NCBI GenBank assembly: GCA_003864475.1
Contig: BGZO01000011.1
Location: 1-41,785 of the forward strand
Direction of reading: 5' to 3'
Length of the DNA: 41,785 nucleotides
From: Candidatus Termititenax persephonae
GTDB lineage: Bacteria > Margulisbacteria > Termititenacia > Termititenacales > Termititenacaceae
Below, in pieces: positions 35,301 to 41,785 of the stretch. The notes under the pieces were generated by a model. It searched no databases and was not told the origin of the DNA. It was given only the letters and a program-made list of their open reading frames with translations. Position 1 is the stretch's first letter; every line of letters starts with the position of its first letter. Position numbers and translations under genes: made by a program.

Positions 35301-38300
35301 CCAGAACCAATCCACAGCATATTGTCAGCCTGTTAATCCAGCTGGGTGCGCTTAAATCAAATATGAACACTGAGAATCTATTGCTCTACGAATTACAGCG
35401 TGCCGCCTGCGCTGAGTTGTTGTCGGATACTGAACAGCGCGCCGCCGCCTTAGTTAATGCCCGCACGCAGGCTGCTCTGTTGCCTGAGTTTGTTCGCCGG
35501 GAATACCTTGACCTGCTTGACGATTTAGAAAATTATCGGCGCTTGGAATGCCGTGATTTTGCCAAAATCAACGCAGGCATGTCTTGGGCAACCTTGGCTT
35601 TGGCGCAGTTGGACACCGCCGACGGACTCAAGGACGAAGAGCATTTTCTGACCACACGGATTATTTACCTCAATGGTTTGATTACGCAGGGCGACGTTGA
35701 CGCGCTGACAAAGATTGAGGCTGATTTGGCTGTTTTAACCCCGGAAGCCCTGTCCCAGCTGGCGACAAAAGGCCTGCAAAATCTAGTGCAAAAATACTGT
35801 GCCGAATTGCTCCTGCTCCAATACACTTTCCGGCGTGCGCATTGCCGTTTTGACCCGGACGGAAAGATGAATGAGAGAGACAAGGATACCCTTGCCCAGC
35901 TTGAGGCAAATTTGACCGCGGCGATTGGCCAACTGCCAGAAGCGGCCAAAAATGATTTTACTAAACGTCTATCCGCTCTGCGCGACAACGCGATAGACAT
36001 TCCGCCTTACGATATGCTGGCGGATGAGTTGACCAAAGCCGTGGTTGATTTGCAGGGCAATTCGGAGCAGACCGATTTTTGGCAATTCAAGAAAAAACTC
36101 GACAAGGCGCTGGATTATGCGGTCGCCCTGCGCGGCGGCGGGGTGGCCTCGCCGGAAGAATTGATACAGGCGCTGGATACGCTGTATGGCCTTGACCTTG
36201 GTCTGGCTGCCGGAGAGTATGCCAATGGACGGATAATGCGCTATGTCTCCGCCTTCCAGGACAAAAGGCAAAAAGAGTTGCCGGGTTTTGAATTCACGCC
36301 GGAGGAAAAAGGCTTCGGTTATTATCTTTTGCTGAAACTCTTGAAGAATGATTCGCGCTATGAGCAGGTGCTGGCGCGCGCGCGCGCGGAACAGGCGCAG
36401 GGTCAGGGTTTGCTCGCCGACCGCGGCGCGGATTGGTATCCAGAGTCCAGCGCCTTGATTATTAAATATGTGAATGACCAGATTGACAGGAACAAAAAAC
36501 TAAAGCCGGGAGAACAAAAACCTTGGCTGAATGAAATACAGAGAGAAAAAGAAGCCAGCAAAACCCAAGGCACCGCCAAGATTTTACCCGAGATTGAGTA
36601 TGTGCCGAGCGGCAACTTGGTGGCGGATTACAATGCCATGAGCCGGGAAAATAATGTAGACCAGAAGATTGCTATGGCGGAAAAATCACTTAAATTGCCG
36701 TCCACCGCGGTCTTGCAGGGCAATACCCCGCATACGGCGCTCAAGATGCTGTTGGATTATCTGAACGCGCTGATTCGGTCGCGCGACGAGAATAATGCAT
36801 TCCAAGACAGGAAGATTGAGGCCTTGTTCAAGTTTATGGCTGGCCTGTCGCCTCAAGAGTCGTCAGCCGAGCAGAATTTATCGGCGGTGCAAGAGTCTTT
36901 AGCGAACTCCCATTATTACCAATTAAAAATTGCCACGCTGAAAATCCAGTACGGCGCGTCTGTTTTATCTGAGGCGGTCAATCGCCGAGACTGGAACAGC
37001 CCCGCCATGGACGGTTATATACAAAACGCCAAAGACCTTTTACGCGCCAGGCAAATAAAGCTGGGTGAGCAGGATAAAGAAGACGCGGAATATACGTTTA
37101 TCGAAAATTTATTAAATGTTTTGGACGGCGGGACGGCCGTGTCGGCGGATTATCACGATTTGCCGGAGGACGCTCTGTACCTCTACGTGGATTTAACCTA
37201 TCGCCTGTCGGCGGCTCTGCTGGCGCAACGGCAAGCGTCGCCTCGGCGCTTGGATAAGGCGGGCAAGGAGATGCTTAATGGTTTGGTGGCTTTGCTTGAG
37301 GCTTTGCCTCAGGACGAAAAGCATGAGGGTGTCCCGCCTCTACAGCGGGCAATAGATGAAGCGGCCACAAAATTTTATTTAGATGGATTTTTTAGTTTTG
37401 GCTTCGGACAAAACAGTTCCGAGTCAGATTGGAATTCTACTATCGCAAACCAATATTTGCTAACCCCTATCGAAACTTCCGGCGGTTTTTCAACCGAGAC
37501 GGCCACGTCTATTATTGGCTTGGCTGCTCGGCTTGGCTATAGACCGACTAACTTTTTTGGAATACGTCTGATGCCGGGTCTGGATTTCTTGTTTATTAAA
37601 AACAGGGATAGTTTCTGGAATGAGAAACTCGACTCGGTCAGAGAGGGATTTCCTATCATCAATAATGATAATTTTAACAATACTGACCATCGTTTTCTTG
37701 TGGCGCCCAAGCTGGGATTTGGTTTGGATTTTACCGCTCCGTCGCTGGGCTGGGGTTGTTTGACTTGGAACAACTCGCTCAGTCTGGATGCGAATTGGAG
37801 CCTGACTCCCCAATTGCGCTCGCCTTATGCCGCCGCGCGTTTTGGCGAGGAGACTCACTGGAACAATAATTGGTCTGGGAACGCGGCGTATATCGGTCGC
37901 CTAGGTTTTAGCAAGCGGTTTGGCTTGGAATTGCGCGACACCTTTGGTCTCAGCAGGTCGGAGAGCCGGGTGTCAAGCGAGACGGATGATTCTTATATGG
38001 AAGAGTTATACTTGGCCACTGCTTGGCGCAATCGGGTCGGCGGGCGGTTTGTTTTTAATCCTACTGGTCGCTGGTCGTTCTATGCAGGCGGGGACTACCT
38101 GTACGAGAAAGCCACTGATTCATACAGTCTCTGGCAGGAAGTGGACCGTCATGGCTGGGGCGCGGAACTGGGCGCGTCGTATTATGGCAAGGCGGTTGCG
38201 CTGAGCCTATCAGCCAATTTCAGCCAGTTAGCACAATATTCGAGGAACATGGGCATCAATTTTCAGGTTACACCGCTTGGTATATTTGACGGCAGGCTTA

Positions 38301-38494
38301 CTTTATTTGCTGGCGTGGGGATAGATTGGCTCCCAGGCTCGTCCATAACGGGGACAAAGACCGTTACCGCTACAGACAAATCTGGAGCAAACCCTGTTAC
38401 CACGACTACCGTTACCAATAATATAGACACGCGTCCTGACCAGACAAACCTTAGGGTAAATGTGGGTGTGAAAATCCCGTTAGGCGGGAAATAA
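29339..38494 (+). CDS. giant alpha-solenoid/TPR protein with C-terminal beta-barrel (3051 residues)
   Basis: Residues about 1-2680 are helical with many TPR-like pairs (for example SSIAQDYYDMAKRLLLAL, DYDSALGFLNNVTY, YAAARAALEELLARLADV). Residues about 2683-3051 switch to alternating hydrophobic/polar strands rich in Gly, Tyr, Trp and Asn (for example VAPKLGFGLDFTAP, WSFYAGGDYLYEKA, GWGAELGASYYGKAVALSLS). That pattern is expected of an outer-membrane barrel of about 14-16 strands. TPR plus barrel is the architecture of BcsC and PgaA exopolysaccharide porins, but it is several times larger. No signal peptide is present and an in-frame stop at 29330-29332 precludes an upstream start. AGGTGAG at 29327-29333 supports ATG 29339. 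The first 1.8 kb is visibly AT-richer than the rest. Confidence 0.78.
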   Translation: MSSIGERRINWAAGVENGTATLKIDGNLDEKPYTALDAGRSMSINQHDYDALLQAFFDEVAYVERNGTSAAQKAIMLSSLKAKLTSMTQKDSNYEIEQVRSMAYARVSLTIAVASAYENEGKSSIAQDYYDMAKRLLLALNESDGRSEKNLNELYGTYSMKENLTTTGNGVNPNNGASSFALFNHTRDQQLWFLSMALQLVEEGRITEGDAKKISDILSGLATTAKNIRDELLSKGIYRIDNGKYTMFVEKKQNYDDMVEAEDFYNLAAAYFQCRSNLTTGESKYGQLYEQICKAKKETVVMNKKEMAEVVSEDYDYGSMIYLLKMQVLSDAFNLNPTTYLDAVGTIIDKFNFGLTTGTTGYQMPTQADFQDILSKIKDRVKEPVGRRGEIRNLSNKQLEYNTYVQAYYLNLAYRQTLGDYTALEELTGKSGDFYNRDGSSNETNCSLATRLLNKESSSFQRTLAFARRGIATMKVDIGGMNAGSANLGSPNLVATTPAERQQEYFTRAKELALQAEEARRAGNQGDYAAKLRTRIALDNSVINELNNTGIARPASYNTGNNLFAQNVHCDLAEAYISLRNENDAKTEYQTLKKDYLNLHNLLDPTSETYYVKLRSSFSSIELRFLFLAAQLEDDESVRKKILERIKSYCSPPQEKPEDLLSGKFLYNRQTTRNYWEAVAMLAEHDAKYAGEIKTELARAKTNNVTDVFYIQRLYNRVYFLDVLKRLKEYKKQGEWTAAIKLLDSDGTDGVDNVQNTLLESDQLAELYFQRAEFENLRYVYSPAQTKPTMLEDGLPATVTVNGHKITIPDTPANRQRLMYIRLARLASDQERDYAEILKLTQVFVQWDSDNKKLTCNLPGEYTVKESPDKKKSPEQYNAEFCDAMVCAYFEALNYLRDNNRAVLSSNNVPQTLAEIKTAFASYEGWQTAPSKLNEELGKLTLTTIQDAEEKVWSDARLRILSLYAGLNDDTAVYENISAKYLGYNNVKKATNGNYAYSSPTARAYWEALRGRLGVLAKNSENNLAGINGVFDLIATEYNNKKEASSLADIAYIRDLYAYALAAQCSAVLSQSTLTTEECRTLAAKIAELETLYGTIAADYEKRGWTKEIAEQRAGLIDLQTRAAMLSDTLDQKPQQAIDNLKTVYAKFGLGDASSPADKLCADIIRGNVEALLAAHRQKNISQPRLTLPDWLKAYSAVGLTADSYEKLSQGYEKRLHISFLLNQAKLGNEQAAKTLQALLTDSRAAKTTDEVGKDFFAIIQPRLDLDAAWNSLDAEYHGYLPQGIKAETIAQSYLRSQSAKTQAEAEDLLRLAWSQGDNPQAAIDGATVGNVSVPGYAAIARSMNLNDPRARGAVDNLISLYGYHPLTRDAEKNKGQLAALVESLEKVQSNDPPDPEFAQELYVKALLAQSEGYYRQGEMAKMAAMLDSVQRLLSGEVSNEEKTEQYYAYCEQRIRLFLKQAQNSGRAAADIAKGLAGLREEFNLISPANLPTSLTEKLLDSFITVNKPGEETAVIVPNLGKEVNDCFKDFGEDLAKDLAACRKYLLETCQTNYQRQLFIGILSNLANLTAGKTIDTETAAKLVEHGDADHYEQLVEGLLFDDKYLPTEQARKFLGSKFAAEVVKPRLRLGMAWLGVSGSDKESIDHEIKPGWLAVAKAVVEDIDALVKDNAVARTELREVDDLRYFALIKSGEAEQIKKALDYYLAQASTANTQSLIASAYAYDLREYAQALEYIASIDQGILTGASLNPVLFSIAMDCWSKQEPRKAIPQDIVQNYIAATTTQPGLYASDREKYALANIICSYVDQQLKNYDTESLSWLDNIILPSTEHSPQGRRYVEERINLLQARSAMAQRNYAAARAALEELLARLADVQDVLQPHPFTYLYNDVLRQLATIAEVQGDYDSALGFLNNVTYKSTDAKEVTQLGFYDKLQRAGVLYANGTAADCALARTLLNEVLNNNKSLPPEDQCLVYFKLLDIAFADKEQARTNPQHIVSLLIQLGALKSNMNTENLLLYELQRAACAELLSDTEQRAAALVNARTQAALLPEFVRREYLDLLDDLENYRRLECRDFAKINAGMSWATLALAQLDTADGLKDEEHFLTTRIIYLNGLITQGDVDALTKIEADLAVLTPEALSQLATKGLQNLVQKYCAELLLLQYTFRRAHCRFDPDGKMNERDKDTLAQLEANLTAAIGQLPEAAKNDFTKRLSALRDNAIDIPPYDMLADELTKAVVDLQGNSEQTDFWQFKKKLDKALDYAVALRGGGVASPEELIQALDTLYGLDLGLAAGEYANGRIMRYVSAFQDKRQKELPGFEFTPEEKGFGYYLLLKLLKNDSRYEQVLARARAEQAQGQGLLADRGADWYPESSALIIKYVNDQIDRNKKLKPGEQKPWLNEIQREKEASKTQGTAKILPEIEYVPSGNLVADYNAMSRENNVDQKIAMAEKSLKLPSTAVLQGNTPHTALKMLLDYLNALIRSRDENNAFQDRKIEALFKFMAGLSPQESSAEQNLSAVQESLANSHYYQLKIATLKIQYGASVLSEAVNRRDWNSPAMDGYIQNAKDLLRARQIKLGEQDKEDAEYTFIENLLNVLDGGTAVSADYHDLPEDALYLYVDLTYRLSAALLAQRQASPRRLDKAGKEMLNGLVALLEALPQDEKHEGVPPLQRAIDEAATKFYLDGFFSFGFGQNSSESDWNSTIANQYLLTPIETSGGFSTETATSIIGLAARLGYRPTNFFGIRLMPGLDFLFIKNRDSFWNEKLDSVREGFPIINNDNFNNTDHRFLVAPKLGFGLDFTAPSLGWGCLTWNNSLSLDANWSLTPQLRSPYAAARFGEETHWNNNWSGNAAYIGRLGFSKRFGLELRDTFGLSRSESRVSSETDDSYMEELYLATAWRNRVGGRFVFNPTGRWSFYAGGDYLYEKATDSYSLWQEVDRHGWGAELGASYYGKAVALSLSANFSQLAQYSRNMGINFQVTPLGIFDGRLTLFAGVGIDWLPGSSITGTKTVTATDKSGANPVTTTTVTNNIDTRPDQTNLRVNVGVKIPLGGK
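36375..36388 (+). repeat. (CG)7 dinucleotide run
   Basis: Seven CG units inside the TPR/barrel gene, encoding alternating Ala and Arg (ARARA). Two-base slippage here would shift the frame before the barrel. Confidence 0.85.
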
Positions 38495-38552
38495 AATGTG
38501 CAATAAAGTCGCGCTAGTTACGATAACTTATTAGGGAAAGGAGTGGAAGATT

Positions 38553-40571
38553 ATGTTCAATCCGAAACTTATCTCTGACCCGCCAAGCGGTAAGCCCAGA
38601 TTGCGCCGGGGCTGGGCGGCAATTATTACCGCCGCCTTTACTGCTTGCGCCCTGCCAACTCTGGAGATAGAAAAAGAGCCAGAAACAGAAGAGCAGGATG
38701 TGTCCAATGAAGAACAGAAATATAACAATCAAATAATCTTTTACGGTGGCCGCCCGGAAGAGCAAAACCTAAATCTGGCCGGAGATAAAAAGGTAATCAC
38801 TGGAAAATTCCTAGAAAATCGCAATGACGCGGTGGAAGTAACCGTCAATGAAAGTCAAAAAGAAAATTACAGCACGCTGGACTATCAGGAATTGGCAGGT
38901 TTGACGATTAAACTGGACGAGTTTTATAAAAACAAGCCTGACGCGGGGGACATCACTTTTGGATTTGAGGGTTTGGGTAATTTTAATTTTGAGCGGCTGA
39001 TTGTCAGCGTGTCGCCAAACGTAAAGGACGAGCATGGAGAAGAGTATAAATATGTGGGCGATTATATAAATCGTCCTTACGACGAATATCAAAAATACGT
39101 ACAGACCATGATTAGCGTGCCGCTGTATCAGATGGACTGGGACAATGTTGCCCGGAATGAGCCAAAGGCTTATGACAATCCTGCCACTTATGGTCTGACC
39201 GTCAATCGAGAGGCGAAGACGATAATTATCAATCTCGCCCCGCGCGAGGTCTATGTGCATAATCTCATGCACAAAAATCCGGAAACTAAAAGAACCAATA
39301 TTACAATTTCAGATATTGAGAAACATTCCGTGAAATTTTCTGTCCAAGGGGTAAGCCATTTACCGGCAGAAGAAAAATGGTCATATCTAGGCGTGAATCT
39401 GGCGCAGCAGACTGACCATATCCAGCTAGCCCAGCGGGCGGACGGGACTACCAGATACGACCCTGTTTTTAAGATTCAAGGACTGGACGGCGGCGTGTCC
39501 TTTAAACTGGACACTGATGAGCAAAAACTGGAGTACCGCGTCGTGCTGACTACCGCGACTGATGAGACGCTGATATATTCTCCTGAAGAATATTCTAATA
39601 GCACGGCGGTGTTTGTCCCTTGGCAGAATTTTCATGAGGATTTTTATCTGACAGCATTTGGCGCGGCGGCGGGTTTTACCGATGACGGTGATGCGTTGCG
39701 GATAGATTTATCCCGGGAAGAGGATTCCAGAATTACCATCACAGATAAATCTAAAGAAACTGAAAGTGGCCAGCCGCCCTTAGCCAAAGTCAATCTGACT
39801 GAAAATTATCACAACCAAAAAAATGGCTATTTGCGTTTGCGCGTCAAGGGCGGTGGCAATTTTGACTGGGAGAGTTTCGTGCGCGGTATCCGTCCCACTC
39901 TTTCCTGCCGCGACGGCGAGGCCCCAGAGGCTTATTATTCGCTGGACATGCATTTTCCCCGCCACCCAGACCAATTGGCGGCCTTTAAGACGTATGTTGC
40001 TGACGGCGGCTACTGGGACATCAAGATTCCGCTCTCCTGCGTGAATGATGCCAATGGTTTGCCGTCCGGCGAGTTGACCGTAACGGGCGTGTCTTTCACG
40101 CGGAATAAAGATTTTGTCGTCCCGCAGGGATACGAGTATAAATATGACATTGTGGAGATTGCGCTGACTGATGATAATCCGGACGCGGAGCATCTCTTAC
40201 CGCTTACCCCAGTGAACAGAAACCAGCCGCTTAAAGGTATCGGCTTATCCCTGCTCGGCGAGGCTGGCGCGGCGCTGGATAATATCACTTGGAGCGAATT
40301 GGCTTTGCGTCCGACCGCAGCCGACACGGCGCTACCGCTGGATTTCCTACGGCGCATCAGTTCCATGCCTGGAAGAGGCGCGAAAGTGTCCTTCGGCGTT
40401 TATACCGGCCAGTATGAGAACGAAGACAAGGCCAACCAAATATTCCGTCCCTACGAGAAAGAAGAATTGCCAATCCGATATAGAGTTGCGTCGCTAAGTG
40501 GTAATATAACAAATATCGAGTGGGCAACTGTGCTGCAAAAATATTTGCCAGAAGAAGAAAAAGGAGAATAA
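38553..40571 (+). CDS. beta-rich envelope lipoprotein with duplicated domain
   Basis: A 672-residue protein. Its lipobox FTAC puts the lipidated residue at Cys32, after a basic, proline-containing N-terminus (FNPKLISDPPSGKPRLRRG). The hydrophobic stretch is short. The mature part is beta-rich and contains two related segments: GLGNFNFERLIVSVSP (about 132-147) and GGGNFDWESFVRGIRP (about 432-447), each followed by a similar strand series. This suggests duplicated beta-sandwich domains, perhaps carbohydrate-binding; that function is a guess. A strong AAAGGAG (38537-38543) precedes the ATG by 9 bases. It is a paralogue of the next gene (YGLTVNREAKTIIINL against YGITFDEAAMTVKIDL; YRVVL against YRVVF). 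Confidence 0.75.
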   Translation: MFNPKLISDPPSGKPRLRRGWAAIITAAFTACALPTLEIEKEPETEEQDVSNEEQKYNNQIIFYGGRPEEQNLNLAGDKKVITGKFLENRNDAVEVTVNESQKENYSTLDYQELAGLTIKLDEFYKNKPDAGDITFGFEGLGNFNFERLIVSVSPNVKDEHGEEYKYVGDYINRPYDEYQKYVQTMISVPLYQMDWDNVARNEPKAYDNPATYGLTVNREAKTIIINLAPREVYVHNLMHKNPETKRTNITISDIEKHSVKFSVQGVSHLPAEEKWSYLGVNLAQQTDHIQLAQRADGTTRYDPVFKIQGLDGGVSFKLDTDEQKLEYRVVLTTATDETLIYSPEEYSNSTAVFVPWQNFHEDFYLTAFGAAAGFTDDGDALRIDLSREEDSRITITDKSKETESGQPPLAKVNLTENYHNQKNGYLRLRVKGGGNFDWESFVRGIRPTLSCRDGEAPEAYYSLDMHFPRHPDQLAAFKTYVADGGYWDIKIPLSCVNDANGLPSGELTVTGVSFTRNKDFVVPQGYEYKYDIVEIALTDDNPDAEHLLPLTPVNRNQPLKGIGLSLLGEAGAALDNITWSELALRPTAADTALPLDFLRRISSMPGRGAKVSFGVYTGQYENEDKANQIFRPYEKEELPIRYRVASLSGNITNIEWATVLQKYLPEEEKGE

Positions 40572-40573
40572 CC

Positions 40574-41692
40574 ATGCAGATTAGTTCCAAACATATAGCC
40601 AATCAACCGGAGTTATTTCTGCCCCGGGTAGGCGGCAGGCCCAAGCCTAACCCCAAGCCCAGTCGGTTATTGGCAGGCATAGGGGCGGGAATATTGGCCA
40701 CGTCTTGCGACCTTCTTGTCGGCGGGCCGACTGGTGAAAAAAATGAATATCCGAAACCAACGGATGAAGATGCGAATCCGCCGGCTACAGAGCCGCTAGT
40801 GCCTCCCAATCCCCTCGACCCTCCCAGCGATTTTATCCCCGGTGATGAAGTTCCTGAGACTATTCCCAAAACTCCCCCGCCGGATTGGCAAGGCGCGGCG
40901 ATAGTTTTTGCCGGAGGCGTTATTTACCACAATAACAGCACTATCTATGTGAGAATCGACCACAGCGAAGCTCCGCGGCTGACAGACGGTCTGTCAGGTG
41001 AGGCCGCTGAAGCTGACTATCAAAGTGAAAAAAGACGGCTCAGCGGTCTGCGCCTGGATTTGGCAGAATACCGCCGCCAGTATCAGGAACTGCACGGCGA
41101 GTTGCCCCGAGAGATTATTTTGCAGTTCGAACAGTACCCGGCAATGAATAATTTTTCGCTGGCAATACTCAAGCGTTTTAAGATTAGCTTGTACGACAGC
41201 ACCAGCGCGGAGCTGGCCGACACGCTGGCCAATAAAAGCTTGAGAAATGCCCACACTATCGACGTGTCGCTTGACCCCAGCCAAAATGCCCTGCCCACCT
41301 TGGCAGAATACGGCATTACTTTTGACGAGGCGGCTATGACCGTCAAGATTGATTTAACCCAGCGCACGATTAGCTGGGATAATATTATGCGGGATGAGGG
41401 CGCGGGTACGGTAGCTTCTTATATTCAGAGGTATGAGTCTACCGCCGAGGGCGGGGTTAAGTTTAATATGCAAGCCAGACCTGCGTCCACAAAAGACTGG
41501 GCTTTTATCGGGGTTTACTATAATGACAAGTTTGATTTGCCCTTGGACAGCGGCAAGACATTTAGTTATAAATTGTCTAATTTCGTAGCGCCAGATTATG
41601 GCCACGACGAGAAAGACGCGGGGTATCGAGTGGTTTTCAGCTTCGGCAAGAAAGCGGACGGCGTAGTTCATCAACCTCTGTTTGTAAATTAA
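40574..41692 (+). CDS. beta-rich envelope lipoprotein, 3' end artefactual
   Basis: A 372-codon frame starting at ATG 40574, two bases after the preceding stop, with AAGGAG at 40561-40566. The N-terminus is proline-rich (RVGGRPKPNPKP), then a hydrophobic stretch and lipobox ATSC with Cys45, then a Pro/Glu-rich linker to about residue 115. The remainder is a beta-rich domain paralogous to the upstream lipoprotein. Codons up to about 362 (ending KKAD) are genuine. The final 10 residues and the stop come from the inverted copy of 28863-28989, so the real protein continues beyond and is truncated here. I expect the full protein to approach the length of its 672-residue paralogue. Confidence 0.72.
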   Translation: MQISSKHIANQPELFLPRVGGRPKPNPKPSRLLAGIGAGILATSCDLLVGGPTGEKNEYPKPTDEDANPPATEPLVPPNPLDPPSDFIPGDEVPETIPKTPPPDWQGAAIVFAGGVIYHNNSTIYVRIDHSEAPRLTDGLSGEAAEADYQSEKRRLSGLRLDLAEYRRQYQELHGELPREIILQFEQYPAMNNFSLAILKRFKISLYDSTSAELADTLANKSLRNAHTIDVSLDPSQNALPTLAEYGITFDEAAMTVKIDLTQRTISWDNIMRDEGAGTVASYIQRYESTAEGGVKFNMQARPASTKDWAFIGVYYNDKFDLPLDSGKTFSYKLSNFVAPDYGHDEKDAGYRVVFSFGKKADGVVHQPLFVN

Positions 41693-41785
41693 TATATTGG
41701 GGATCGGTAGACCGGATACGTTCCTGTAGCTCGATGCGGTAAATCGCGCCATGGAGTTTGTAATAAGCGCTCCAGCCCGTGGCAT
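41659..41785 (-). repeat. 127-bp exact inverted copy of 28863-28989 at the window end
   Basis: All 127 bases match the reverse complement of 28863-28989; the match breaks at 41658 (A, where C would be needed to pair with 28990 as G-complement). It reaches the last base of the window. On the minus strand it reads in the frame of the GH8 lipoprotein. Most likely a contig-end or fold-back assembly artefact; a true inversion cannot be excluded. Confidence 0.95.

Overview
The window is a high-coding-density bacterial segment, mostly on the + strand, from what looks like a Gram-negative organism. The evidence is a DAP-type peptidoglycan pathway (dapF, dapL), several lipoprotein signal peptides and a C-terminal outer-membrane-type beta-barrel. 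DapL instead of DapC/DapE, GatCAB, a plant-type phosphofructokinase and ORFs of over 3000 codons suggest an uncultured candidate lineage (Omnitrophota, Elusimicrobiota or Margulisbacteria are my guesses). That placement is inference; there is no rRNA or other strong marker here.

Layout. 1-8093: a tightly overlapping housekeeping run containing the end of an unknown gene, a GlmU-like sugar nucleotidyltransferase, phosphofructokinase, hisI, hisE, a membrane-anchored TPR protein, a GerMN-domain protein and gatC-gatA-gatB. 8131-9888: a convergent ygiQ-type radical SAM gene. 9997-12890: miaA, dapF and dapL. 12857-14207: an apparent small inserted unit carrying a single DUF4143-type AAA ATPase. It sits exactly at the 3' end of dapL, flanked by 52-bp direct repeats, and a second in-frame dapL 3' end lies beyond it.

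14417-41692: one apparent transcription unit of about 27 kb encoding five unusual envelope proteins. They are a 3194-residue inner-membrane protein of unknown function, a 1744-residue lipoprotein in which I recognise two GH8 (BcsZ-like) domains, a 3051-residue alpha-solenoid/TPR protein ending in a beta-barrel (the architecture of BcsC/PgaA polysaccharide porins), and two paralogous beta-rich lipoproteins. GH8 plus TPR-barrel points to a giant, divergent polysaccharide secretion or processing machine. No polysaccharide synthase motif was found, so the role is a hypothesis.

The last 127 bases (41659-41785) are an exact reverse complement of 28863-28989 inside the GH8 gene. This is most likely an assembly artefact at a contig end, and it makes the last 10 residues of the final lipoprotein unreliable.
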